Of a DNA stretch of 64,000 nucleotides, positions 1 through 12,100 are shown piece after piece. Positions within the stretch are counted from its first letter, which is position 1; each line of letters opens with the position of its first letter. The notes under the pieces are model-generated. The model saw nothing but the letters and a program-made list of their open reading frames with translations. It was not told the DNA's origin and made no database searches. Source of the stretch: Blasia pusilla (Eukaryota > Marchantiophyta > Marchantiopsida > Blasiales); assembly GCA_050084515.1 (NCBI GenBank), contig CM114271.1:40610001-40674000 (forward strand), given 5' to 3'. Both the position numbers and the translations under genes were made by a program.

Positions 1-3000
1 TTGTTATTCTAGTTGATGTTTATCAAGGAGTTATATCCCAAGTAGCAACTCTCATGATCAAATTGAAATCCTCAATGGGATCATTGATATGCCTTTCTCA
101 CTCAATGAACATAATTATATATACATGGAGCACATTTCTTATCTACATGATAGATTGAAAAATGTACATTCTTTGTCGAAAATTTTCCAGAGCACATATA
201 TAATTTAATTGCATCTAATCCAAAATAAAAATCTAGGCAAGAGTTTTTAAGTCATTGCTTCATTTTTGAAAGTTTTGCTTAGGTTTTAGATAAACTTAGT
301 GACTAACATTTCCCATACTAGCATTTCGAGCTAGTAAAGTTTTGGGTCATTTTGGAGTGTTTTGTTTATATTAGTAAGGACTCGTAAGGGATTATACGAT
401 GCACAGATCCTTGTTTAATGTCATATTTCAATGTGATATCCAATTAACATAATATAACCCCCAATTAGCGTAACCAAAAGTAATTTTGAGGGATATCTAA
501 TGTCACATATCAAACAAAGGAACAACTAAAAAAATTGCATCCTCCAATTAGTATATATATTAGCACTCAACCCTATAGTTTAGGAGTATCTTATAACTTT
601 GGGTTGTTCTATATTTTTTCAATATTTTTCATTTGAAAACGTATTTTCCTACATTTTAATGTTCTTGAGATGACCGAAATTCCATAAGCATCTATTTTGA
701 CTATAATGCATATATGATTGTAAACTTCCACCAAATACTTCTTTCCAATTTGTACTTTTTTGGTCATATAACAATTAAGGTATATATTTTCATAATTCAC
801 TATTATTTTTCTTATATTTTATCTACACATATATAGACAAATGATAAATCTATTGTTATGTTTAAACATCGAACTATTTTTTTTCAATAATATAGACATT
901 GATCCTAGCAGCTTTCCGCTTAATTAAATGGAACTTCTATCATTCAACATTGCACTTGTGATAAACTTCTCAACAAACTAATTTTCTGAAATTTTCTCAT
1001 GTCTAATTTAGATTTTTCTAAACTCCGTGTTTTTTTTGGACAAACGAGTCAGTACATTGTAATTGCTACTACACTCATCCGCTTAGCCACTTCTACTTTT
1101 TGTTTCCATCTCATGGATTTAAATTTTCTTCAACATTAAATCAATTACACACCTAATCATTTTAATGGATACTTCAACTCATATAACTCCACGCCTAACA
1201 ATTCAATACCAAAATTTTGCTCATTTCCAAATTAAGCTACATCCAAGTAATAATGGTATCCGCTAGATCCACTACAATGAATATATCACATGCAATTCAC
1301 CTCGACACCTTCAAAGTTTACTTCATGTGCATCTCGATCTTCTACATTGTATTATGTACACTCAAATTTTTGCAACCGACATCTAAACTATCACTCACAC
1401 CACTCATGTACTTTACATTACCTCAACCCATGTTAACTAAATCATTGCTTGTGGAGCCTAAGCTTAGTAATATTCAACCTCGCAAAATATCAACTCCATA
1501 ATTGCAATTCTTTATTTAGTATAGTATCATGGTCGCATTCTTGTTTTATTAATTAGAGACAAGTGAAAGTGAAGCCTCAATAAACAACCGATGATGGAAA
1601 ACCCATCGAGTGTACAAAAATGGGGATTCAAAGAGTCGAGTACATGAAGGCCACAACCGGTCCGGAAAAAGAAAAGCGGGCACCCTCTACCGGCTAAACT
1701 CACCAATGACAGAGACAATATCAACAACATCTAGAGAGCTATGACTACCGCTAAGTGGGCGTCTAGCGCCGGCGTCTTCGATAGCTTCAACCCGTCGCAA
1801 AGCCCATTAGCCTCAACACGTTCCAAAATTATGGAGACATGTTGTCTACAATAAAGAATTGTAGTAGCAAAGGACAACCCATTTCTCGATTGGCGATGAT
1901 GAACATAATGTGTACGAAACAAGGCAAACCTCCCTCCATAACCCCATATATCTTAATGGTAGGGGGAAGAATCGATATCCATCACTATAGAGGCGGGTTT
2001 TCTTCACCGCCACTACTCCTTATAACAATATCCCTTGTGCCATCATCCGCACAAGCTCCACACTCTCACGCCTAACCGCTTAGGATTAATGGGAAGACTC
2101 CCTTTGCCAACTCCTTCTTCTTATTACTAATAGGGATGAACCCTAACTTCCGGACAACTTCGAGGCGCCCTTTCATGGATGAGAGTTCGTCTGCCCCCGC
2201 TCTCTCATCTATGAAAGGGCACATCGTGGAGTCGTAGGGAAGCGTGTGGCCGTTTTCGTATACGACTCGAGAGTATGTCTCTGTCCCCGAAGTAGGAGAT
2301 CGCAGCTGCGCCGACGCTCCAGACGTTGTCCGGGAAAAAGGCAGCATGCTTTCCACGAGACCTTGCGAGACGTGACAGTCAGAATGCGAGTGAGAACAGA
2401 ATGGCGGGGTCGCTGACTTCTAACGAGCACCGAAACAATCGTCCGGCGAGCGTGTGGATCGACTGTGTGAAGTCCCGCGTGTGATCCTGTCCGGATCGTG
2501 CAGGGAGTCTGCCGTTCTATTCGCTTTCTCGCTGATTGCAGTCGAGCACATCATTCGCTTTCTTGTGGATTGCAGGCTCCCTCATCGTTCGCTTTTTCGT
2601 TAATTGTATTTCATGAAGAGAGTAGTCATCCGTGCAAGGCCAGCGTCGAAGTGGATCATCGCCTTTTGGATAAACGGCTTCGCGTCCGGCCTTTCTTTCG
2701 AAGTTTTTCGAAGACGTCAACGGCAATCGTCTTCTCTCGGCATCACATCATGAGGCCAGGACCACGACAATCAGGTCAGGTGAAACAACTCTTGCCTCGG
2801 GTGAAAATTTTCATTGCAGCGCGGCAATCGATGAAAACGTAAGGCTGGATCGTCTGCATGTCGAAGTCCTCCATAAATTTCATGTGGTTTACTGCGTCGT
2901 ACGACATGAACGTCGAACAGGTTCGGATCACACTGTCACAGATGTGAAATACACGGCGATAAGCTATTTGATAACGCTAGAGCGTGGTGCCCGTCCGAAT

Positions 3001-3427
3001 TTTCAGTGGTTTGTATGCATTATTGCATCGACTCTCGATAAAAAGCTCCACACCGACTTTGAACGGGATATTCATCAGAGCCAGGGTTTCAGTGACTTGT
3101 CGTAATATAGCATCGAATGAAGACAAATCTGGCCATCGATTGTGAAAGTGTGTGATACAGACAATCCACAGGTGGAGCAACAATAAGTTTCGTAGTCGTT
3201 GTCTGTTCATTTCAATCTTTACTTTACTTTCTCGACACTAGTCGCGCAAGTGTACTTGAAGACATCGAGGACGAAGGTTTCATTTCGAAAGCGACTGTCA
3301 TGACGTTTATTGGTGTCATCATGGCCTCGGGACTCCAATCCAATCAATTTCCGACCTTGTGAACCAGATTAAGCCTACATGTCCGTCAAATGCGGCCTGC
3401 TGCATCTATACAACATTTTCTTTGCAA
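1..3427. other. No gene recognised (intergenic)
   Basis: The first 1.5 kb is AT-rich with only short chance open frames. From about 1.5 to 3.4 kb the composition becomes more GC-rich and there are several frames of 60-114 codons on both strands, but none shows a domain I recognise or a coherent splice pattern. The segment may hold decayed repeat sequence. The only structure I can support is the inverted repeat at 2167-2218. Confidence 0.5.
2167..2218. repeat. Short inverted repeat / hairpin
   Basis: Two 19-base arms (2167-2185 and 2200-2218) are reverse complements with one mismatch, separated by a 14-base loop. The arms begin GCCCTTTCATG and end CATGAAAGGGC-like. No role can be assigned; it could be the end of a small foldback element or chance. 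Confidence 0.6.
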
Positions 3428-4438
3428 CTATGCCAAGTTTACATCACGCACCTGCGAGTTCAGAGCCTCAACTACGCTCTCCACCCATCCCTCGATGCCA
3501 GGGCTTTCCGGGCAGTAAACATTCGCGAGCCCCGCTTTTCTCGCTGCTTGGGCGGACGTCGTGCCAATGCAAGCTGCTGCACCACTCCAGGACCCTATGA
3601 GATCCATCCATGCTCGGACAGCGGTAGGTGATGCGAACGTAGCGACCGGGGCAGCCAAAGCGGCAACCACCTTCTCTTTGTCGAGAGCTTTCACACTTTC
3701 CGTGGAGTATGTGTTTAAGCGTGTTACTGCAAAACCTCGTTCCGACAGACCAGTTTCAAGATCACTACCAGCTTTGGCAGATGAAGGATAGAGCACTCGA
3801 CCATTTCCATTTTCCAACTTCGGTAGCTCTGCGGCCAAGACCTTTGCAGTGGCTTTGGAGGGTGTGAAGTCGAGTTCTATACTGTTCCTGTTCTCTTTCA
3901 CATCCTCAAGAACCTCCCCTGTTCCACCACCCACCACGGCAACTCGTACATTGGGGCAACCGGCATCCCTCCAACCATTCACAAAAACTGTGGCAGCCTC
4001 AGGCGACGTCACTACAATCCACTCGAATTCGACGTCGCGGAGAGTTGGTGCAAGTTTGGGAAGATCCGCGCCTTCCCTGTGCTCGATTAGTGGAAGCTCG
4101 AGACACTGAATCCCGCGAGCACTCAGGGCATTTATCAGCTTTCCATTCTTCCCTTTCTCCCGTGTTACCACCACAATGGCATTGCCCTCGCTTCCCGAAC
4201 TACTCGAACACCTCGCCCTCTTCACGGGAATAGCCAGCCATTCCTTACCTCCCGTACCTATGCAACCAGAACCAGAATGACCCCATCCCTTTCGCACCGC
4301 CAAGCTTATGTTTCCTTTCACGGCCTGGAATTCTCGCATGCACGCACACTGAACCCCGACAAGTCCCTTCACCCCATCCCGTCTCAATTCTCGGCCGATA
4401 AACGCATTGATCTGGAAAGCGGTCACCGAAATCGCCAT
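3428..4438 (-). CDS. HEMD: Uroporphyrinogen-III synthase, plastid-targeted
   Basis: Converts hydroxymethylbilane to uroporphyrinogen III, the branch-point ring closure of haem and chlorophyll synthesis, in the plastid stroma. The uninterrupted 336-codon frame has an N-terminal stretch of about 85 residues poor in acids and rich in Ser, Arg and Gly, which fits a transit peptide. The HEM4 fold follows: a start like AIVVVTREKGKN, an early CLELPLIEH segment, WIVVTSPEAA around residue 140, VAVVGGGTGE, and near the C-terminus VATFASPTAVRAW followed by ACIGTTSAQAARKAG. These are the usual landmarks of the two-lobed enzyme. The ATG at 4438 is the first in frame. No intron is needed, unlike most neighbours. 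It is divergently arranged with the dehydrogenase gene starting at 5198. The family call is strong; transit to the plastid is inferred. Confidence 0.9.
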   Translation of the reverse strand: MAISVTAFQINAFIGRELRRDGVKGLVGVQCACMREFQAVKGNISLAVRKGWGHSGSGCIGTGGKEWLAIPVKRARCSSSSGSEGNAIVVVTREKGKNGKLINALSARGIQCLELPLIEHREGADLPKLAPTLRDVEFEWIVVTSPEAATVFVNGWRDAGCPNVRVAVVGGGTGEVLEDVKENRNSIELDFTPSKATAKVLAAELPKLENGNGRVLYPSSAKAGSDLETGLSERGFAVTRLNTYSTESVKALDKEKVVAALAAPVATFASPTAVRAWMDLIGSWSGAAACIGTTSAQAARKAGLANVYCPESPGIEGWVESVVEALNSQVRDVNLA

Positions 4439-5197
4439 GTCCTCTCCTCAAGGAGCTGTCTCAACGCTGAGGGCGCCGAGCGGCGAGCTCTGTCTCCATC
4501 CGGACACCATCGAAACCATGAAAATCTAAGTCCTGATCTAACCGGAACTGAAGAGAAGACGAATGACGTACAGAAGTGCATGTTCGCAGAAATCCTACCT
4601 GATATCGATAAGACAAATCACTGTCGTAATAAGTAAAATAAATACACGGCACTCAATACCATCATACAGAACCGCCACTGGAAACGCACCACGTGGATCC
4701 CACTCCACCTCGTGCTCATCAGTCCATGCATTCAGTACTCGTGCCCGCCGAACCTGCCTGACGTTAGGGCACACTCGGACCGCGGACGGTGTTGCAAACT
4801 CGCAGGGGTCTACCGCGGCTCACAGCCTCACAGACCTCCAACCAGTGTGCGGCCCTTTGTGAGAGAGGGGGGAGAAAGTAATTATCGTTATCGAACATGT
4901 ATTAGGCAGGACACGTGGATAGACTACGTGAAAAAAAGGCCGTAAATATTGCCACGTGGGTGAATGGGTAGTCGAAGCTGGCAAAGTGTTTGCCGAACCT
5001 ACTGAGGGCGAATGGGAAGGTCCGGGAACTGGAAGTAATTGGTGGATTGACTGCCAGATGTCTATCGAGGGACACGTCGACAAACACAAGTGAGCATCTA
5101 TTGTACCATTGTAGTCGGCAGGAATCGGGAAGCGAGTGACGGGAGGAAAGGAAGAGTGACAAGAGGGCGCAGAGGGACGGCACGGAGGTATTTGACA
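4439..5197. promoter_or_regulatory. Shared upstream region of HEMD and the dehydrogenase gene
   Basis: This 759-bp interval separates the start codons of two divergent genes, so both promoters and 5' UTRs must lie here or in a 5' UTR intron. ACGTG cores occur at about 4690 (CACGTGG), 4911, 4953 and 5073, which resemble plant G-box-like elements. I see no clear TATA box placed well for either gene. Function is inferred from gene layout only. Confidence 0.5.
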
Positions 5198-8100
5198 ATG
5201 GCAGCACGGGGCTTGCGAAATGCACGAGCGCAAGCAGCTCGCCTCGGGTATGTGCCTTCCTGATTTTTAACGGACGGAAGAGTGTGCATGAATGAGCGTC
5301 CTGTGGTGAAGCTTAAAGAAATTGGTTACGCCGTATTGATTGCATGCCTGCTGCCTGCTGGCTGTTGCGATTGGTGACAGCGGAATGCGCGCACTTGTCC
5401 TGTTCTTTTCATGCAGATCCACACAGATCTGTCCAGTTAGAAATGCCGATTTCTCTTGTTTAGGGGATCGTGATTGTTTTCAACAATTGAAGGGACTTCC
5501 CGGATTCGTTGTCTTGTAAATCGCTCTTCTGTACAGCTTTCCTGTATCACAAATTAGTAGAGGAATTCTTCTGGAAAATTCGATGGTTGCAGATTCATTT
5601 GAGCTTGAATTCCTGTTATGGATGATGTTGAACAGTACCAGGGTAAAGAGTGGAAGGTATATTGCTTGTCCTTGGTTCCGAACCCCACCCATCTGCAGCA
5701 CAGAAACCCTATGCGGGGTTTTAGGTTTTCCTCTGTATAATTTTGTGCAATTGACGGGATGCGTCTTCATTTCATAACCTCGAGAGTGGATCCATTTGCT
5801 CTTTGTTCACTAAACGCACTATTTCACAAAAAGATCTTAGCCTCGTAGTAAGAATTGTTGCATGAGGAAAGTCCTCACGTTGTGTTTTAATTTCACCTTT
5901 GTAAAGCGTAACAGGATTGTATTCCCTGCGATCGTATATTTTCCTTCCGAACCCGCTTGTTCATCCGAATTCGGCGAGTAGTAGTCTTTGTTTCTGCCCG
6001 GGTTGTATCTGATACATGAAATTGAGTAGGGTTGGGGGCCGACATTATTGCGTCAGTCTGCCGTTGAGCTCGCGATTTCTTGGAAAGCGTGCTCGTTCCG
6101 TCCAACTGGTGCCAATCAGATTAATGCATACGCGCACAGAGAGTGGATTAGACTTGGATACCATGTGAATGGAGACGAGAGGCACAGGAAGTTACTGTCG
6201 CCGGCTAAGTTCTTGGCCAATAAAAAGCTTGCCTCGCAGGACAAATATCAGTTGCAACACGATATTAAATCATTGCACGTTCGCGTGAACAGGCAGTGGC
6301 TGGGCTCCGTGGACATGAGTGGCAGACCAATCTCGACTGTCTCATCTAGTCTGCAAAATTCTCCATCAGGGAAAGTTGAAGAAGCGGAAACTGTAGATAC
6401 ACCAAAGCCCAAGGATCGGACGAAGGTGAAGAAGTCCACCTTAGGTTACGTGGTTCCAGGTTTTCTTCCTTAGGCTTGTGAACTTCGATTCTATTGTGAT
6501 GGTCCACTGAGTCTAGATTTTGCTATTTGCATAAAGTAGATGTGCTGCTTGTCCGAGAACTTACCGCTTGACTGCCACAGTCTTAGTATAATCTTCATTC
6601 TGAAAGACAAACACTATTTGATTGGTTTTCAAGAACCCGAGACTGTCTTCTCCGCAGATACTTGTGATAGGAGGAAGTGGATTTGTAGGCTCACACGTCT
6701 GCCAGGAAGCTCTACAACGGGGTTTTCCGGTTTTGAGTCTCAGCAGGTACAAACTATTCTGGGGCAACTCTTTCTGAGTGAACGATGCAAAGCACAAAAT
6801 ATGCTCAGAAAAATTGCTTGATCCAGATATTTTCCGAGAGGAAGTATCGACTTGTCTTCCTGGGAGAAAGGTTTGGTGGCTGCTGGATAAAAAGATCTCG
6901 TGTTGAGTGAATCTTTGATATTCTACTCTAGTGGACCACAGCTGTGCAGTTGTTCCAGAGGGACATACTGAGGCAAGAACGTAGAATGTGACTCTCTATA
7001 ACATAAACCAGACTTTCTGGAACAAAATTTTGTGCTTAACACTTCCCTTCTTACTGCTTTCGCAGATCAGGCAGACCACCAGTAGCTCAATCATGGATGA
7101 ATGACGTTACTTGGTTACGAGGTGCCTATCAAATTGATCAGTAAATTTGTTTTCGTATCTGAGCATATTATTCTCAATTCTGTTCTGTGTATCAAGGGGG
7201 ACTAATTTGTGACCAGAGCGATAGCATTTTAGCGTACCCCCCTCAAATGACCCAAGATCTGGATGTCCTAGGAACGCTGGTAGGGGTTTTTATAATCTTA
7301 TAAGCTTGAGTTGCCAACGGGCCAATGGTCAGCTCACGTTAATACAAAACTGCATGAAAGCAGTCAACCCCAAAGACTGCGTACATGCTTCACCTAAGGG
7401 GTATGGTGGAATTTCAACAGGAAGCGTCTTTGACTCAGAGAAATGGAGCAACTACTTGAAAGAGGTGTCCGCAGTGGTATGGACTCAACCCAGATTCCAG
7501 CTACAGTAAAATGAATCATTTCATATCACGGACGTGTGTATTTGATTGAATGTACCGGGTTGGGTTGTAGTCCTTGGTGGACTAAATTTTTCTACTTTGG
7601 TCGAAATTGGAACACGAAGAGGTATTTTTATTTCTCAACTCGCGTACTTCAGGTTTCTGACCAAGATCTGATACTTGTTCTACTGCCTCCTTTCTCAAGA
7701 TTTCGTGCGTGGGAGGATTTGGATCGAACGCAACAATGCGTAAAGTGAATGGGGATGCCAATATAGCTGCTGTAAATGTTTCTGCTGATAAAGGTGAAGC
7801 AGTTGCAGATTTGTGCAATGACGTCAAAGACATTTGTGATAAATATTGACCGACCGTGGTACCTATATAGATACTGTTTACTCATTTGTGAGACCCTTGA
7901 AATGATGTTCACTCTATTGCTGCTCTTTTATGAATCGTATGCTGGCATCGATAGGCTGCGGAATCGGTTGGTCCAGAAGTTGTTCCTTGGTAGAGAGAAC
8001 GTTGCCTTACTCGAAGATCATATAAATGTACTTGATGATCGACCTTTCCCTCTGGCAGGCGTGCACCGTTTTGTGTATATATCAGTTGCTGAGTATGGAT

Positions 8101-9118
8101 TCCCTCCATTTGTGTTGAGGGGTTATTTTGAGGGAAAGGTAAAGGTTCCCGAACATGTCCAGTTCTGCACGTTTACACATGTCTACTGTTCCTCTATATC
8201 TTATGAAGTGTCTGATCATGTTATTGACCCTGACATTTGTTGTGCGGTCAACCGAATTCAATTCCTACTGCGATTAGCTCATGTCATAAGTCTTGGAAAA
8301 TAGGCCTCTGACGTTCTCTTTATTTCGACTTGAATACAGAGAGCCACCGAAGAGGCAATCCGTTTGAAATTTCCCTACAGTGGTATGTCATTTTCAACCC
8401 ACGATGCACCCTGGATATGTTCAGGTTTGCGTTCGTGTTTACGACCCTACTACATACAATCCACGTGTCCTCCACACGTGTTCATTTATTACTTCGTCTC
8501 CCACCCCTCTCAAAGGGCCAGACTGATTTCATATTATACTGTGGCTTGAGGTTCAGATTGCTCTGGCTTGCTGTCCGAAGAGGACACTCCGTTAATTCTT
8601 AGAGTGGATGCCTAAATGAGGAGTCGGATGCCAAAGTTTCGAAAGTCATGTAAGTGTGTTTGGATTAATGTGTCCAGGTGTTATTTTGAGGCCAGGATTT
8701 ATCCATGGCAATCGTCAAGTTGGCACCATGAACCTTCCTTTAAGTGCAATAGGCACTCCGCTTGAGCTTGTAAGTATACTCAGTGATTTCTTCCAGCTTT
8801 TATTTTGGAGTAAGTCTCAAGTTTTATGGCCGAATCAGTTTTCTCAAGCAACATCTCCTCCGTGACGGAAAGGTGCCGTGTTGTGATGAAACCTTGGGAA
8901 TGAGCAGGACAAACTTCTGAAGATCGCCTTACTATTGGGTGCAGGTGATGCGGAACCTGAAGTCAGCGACACAAATTCCAATTGTAGGCCCCCTACTGAT
9001 CCCGCCAGTAAAGGCAACCGCTGTAGCAAAAGCTGCTGTGCGAGCAGCCGTCGACAATGCTGTTCCCCCTGGAATCCTTGACGTATGGGGTATCATGCGT
9101 CTCGGGGATTCCAGTTAG
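5198..9118 (+). CDS. Atypical short-chain dehydrogenase (COQ11/NDUFA9-like), 10 exons
   Basis: Spliced model: 5198-5247, 6140-6425, 6658-6746, 7066-7121, 7421-7476, 7700-7793, 8059-8138, 8340-8382, 8678-8769, 8945-9118; all phases agree and give 339 residues. Exon 3 opens the Rossmann fold with ILVIGGSGFVGSHVC (GxxGxxG, about residue 113). Later come SLSRSGRPP, ISCVGGFGSN, HRFVYIS, a YFEGK (YxxxK) near residues 233-237, GVILRPGFIHG and PPGILDVWGIMR. This order is typical of the plant NAD(P)-binding family of the Arabidopsis At1g32220/At5g10730 type, related to yeast Coq11 and complex I NDUFA9; the substrate is not established. Exon 1 encodes an Ala/Arg-rich, acid-free start suggesting a mitochondrial or plastid presequence. 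The exon 1-2 join (acceptor at 6139) is the weakest point; exons 3-10 are firm. Confidence 0.82.
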
Positions 9119-12100
9119 AGAGGCTTGCTATTGACTGCTGTGCTCAATGCAACTGATGGCAGGCCGGTTATTGGAGAAATCGCTCTTAGGTTTTCTGCCC
9201 TACTTGTATTTAAGCTCTCATCCCTGCAATGTTGTCTTCCTTCCGTAAGGGTGCTTCTGCGCTGCTCCAAAAGCGCACCGTCAGCCGGACTGTTAAAGAT
9301 CTAACCACGTGGGTAGACTGCTGCTTTTGAACCGAATGCAAGTAGGAGAAAGCCATCGTCAACGACAATTTCCGCCTCAACTGTAGACGAGAAGATGTAA
9401 TCGTCATTAGAGGCAAGCGACTTGGAGAGAACGCTGTGCTTACAACTGGTTCACAAATCTGCAACAGCTCCGGTGGAAGTGTAGGAAGGTTGGTTCCTCA
9501 TTCTCTTGGCCGAAATTCTCACTATTCCCGATGTTGTAACGCATCACTCCGTTGATGACATTATTTCTTTTTTACATGAAGTTCACTTTTACGGTTGAAT
9601 GGCCGTCGGATTTCTAGATAGCATTGTTCATCCTTGTGTATGCGAGGATTCCTGGTCCTTCCAAAAAGGGGTGTACGACATTACCATCAGTTTTTACACA
9701 TGGAAGCACATTATGCACCGACTCCATGAGATTCGTGTGAGAGGCCAAGATTCTGATGTCAAGTATCATTGCAACGGATTCCATGTGAGCAGTCCACCCG
9801 TACACAATAATATTATGTTTAAATTGATTGAAACATGGACTAGTTATCTATCTATTTGCCTTCTTGATCTGCAAACACGAGGAAAAATGTTTCATATTAC
9901 GGTAATAAGAAAAATTTTTTTTTGAATTTTTTTTTGAATTTGTGTGCAACATGGATAGTCCTCTCATTCACATGCATGCCACGGGCTGTACAATAGTATT
10001 TACTAATTGGACATTAGTATATCTACGAATTGGAGGATGGAGTGTTTGCAATTGCTCCTCCCTTTGTTAAATGGATCAACACATGCAGAAATGGCATCTT
10101 CCAAAAAGTTTTTTTTATGAAAATGTGCTTGGTCATTGTAAGTGGGATCATGTGAAGAGAAATTAGCATTTGGTGAATAGGGACCCGTTCATATGGTAAA
10201 AATTTAATATGGGACTTGTTCATATGTCCCTTAGTGGTTGTGTAATACATGGTCCAATAAAATAAACTCTCTGAGTCTTTGGCACATTTGCAAAAGAATC
10301 CATAGCAATTTTGTGCTATGGTTTGTAAATTCCCACAGTTCAGTCGGGTCAGTTGCGAGTCCTTATTTTCATACTAGTCTAAATCCATTGAATTAGGATT
10401 TTCTCCATAAGTTGCATTGATGATATGAATTCTTTCCATGGGACTGGTTCATTGGGACAAAAATGATGGTCCTTCACATCTCGGCGACTTAATCTTGAGG
10501 TTGTAGGAAGGGTTTGTAATTGAAGAGTCATTGACCTTCAATGTGGTGACTTTCTAGGAAGCAACCATAGAAAAATCCCATGAGACCTTGATGGACCAGG
10601 TACAGTCACTCACCTCTCCAAAATCTTCTTCTTCACCTTTGTGTCATGTCTTGTTGGCCATGGAGAGTAGTTACTTCCGTACTTAAATTTTTTGTCTAAT
10701 GCATGTTTTCTCATGCATCAACCAAGGGTTTGGCTAGTGCCAACGTTCATTATGAAGCCGAGCAACAAAATTTGAAGATCTTAAAGGGTTGCTGCGAGGC
10801 CTAAAATGTGGTAGGCGAACTTGGATGTCCGAAATTTCCAACATGGACGTGCGTGTCTAAATGACAGGCATACGTTTGTGTACTTGTTCGTGTTTGTAGA
10901 CATGAAGTTTGTTATGGCTCTTGCGGCTCTTGGGAAGGACAAGTGGTGGCTTCTTGCGTAAGGAACTCCTAGACTAGAGAAGAAATGCTAATGTCTACAA
11001 GTCAGCCAACATGTGAAAAAGTGCCAATGTCTACAAGTCAAGTGACCAAGAGTATGAATCAAGTATGAATAATGTTCCTCCCATGCGATGGCATGGATGT
11101 AGGGACAATAGGAGAATAATATTTCTTTGGATGTTGTGCAATAGTAGGTAGTCACAATTTCCACTCGTAGCCATTTCCTATGTGACACCAAGGTTTGTGT
11201 GACATTGGGTGATATGTCCTAATTCCTAAACTCTGAATTTATTTTGAAGACTTGATAACCAACTTTACATGGGTTTTAGTAGGAATATTAATTAAAAAGA
11301 TTTTTTCAAATTCACCTATGGTTTTTTGCTTACCTCATGTAAAGATTTTCAAAGTGCCCAATAATTGAGTATGAATCCGATAGGCTTCTTAGTTCCCTAA
11401 GAAGTTCTAGATATATTTCCAAGCTCATTTAGTTCATGAAGTTGAGGAGTACAATTCAGAATCATACGTGACTCGACGGGATTCAGATAACTTTATATGG
11501 TGGTTTGTGAGAAAGTGCATATTGTGCAAGAAGAGATATAGGTAGTTATTGTAATCAAGGAAAAACTTAAATCACAAGGGTGAGAATTATGGAATTGCAA
11601 ATAACATCATTATTGTCATGAAAGAATGTATGTTAGGGATAACTTAAGAGGTAGAGGAAATAACCATAACCAAAGTATGGATCATTTCGATATTTTGATT
11701 ATTTTTGAATTGAATTGCATTGCTAAAGAGAATGATATTAGACATTGAATTCGTCCATAAGAGAATTAAATGTAACAAAACTCTAATAATGGTGGTCATA
11801 GATCACATAATGCAAAGTTTCATGGGATAATGGCATTAGGGAGCTTAAGTACTATGTGCAAGGTTTTTGTTTGGTCCAAGAGTATCTAGCCATATGACTA
11901 CTCATAAGGAGTAGTTGTAACAACCCATAACTAAGGGATTTTTTTACAAATGTATTATAAAAGACTATAGAATATTAAACTAACATGGGTGAAATTGTTT
12001 TTGAAACTAATCCCCGTGCATTAGTGTTTTGGAAGATGGGTGTATAGCCACTACAACCAGAAAGCTATTCATTGGTAGAGAAAAAATCCAACTAAACTCT

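Noticed and set aside
6048-6473. A separate 141-codon gene
   Set aside because: The frame has no ATG near its start (begins at TTG), and its core joins in phase to the Rossmann exon at 6658, so it is exon 2 of the dehydrogenase.
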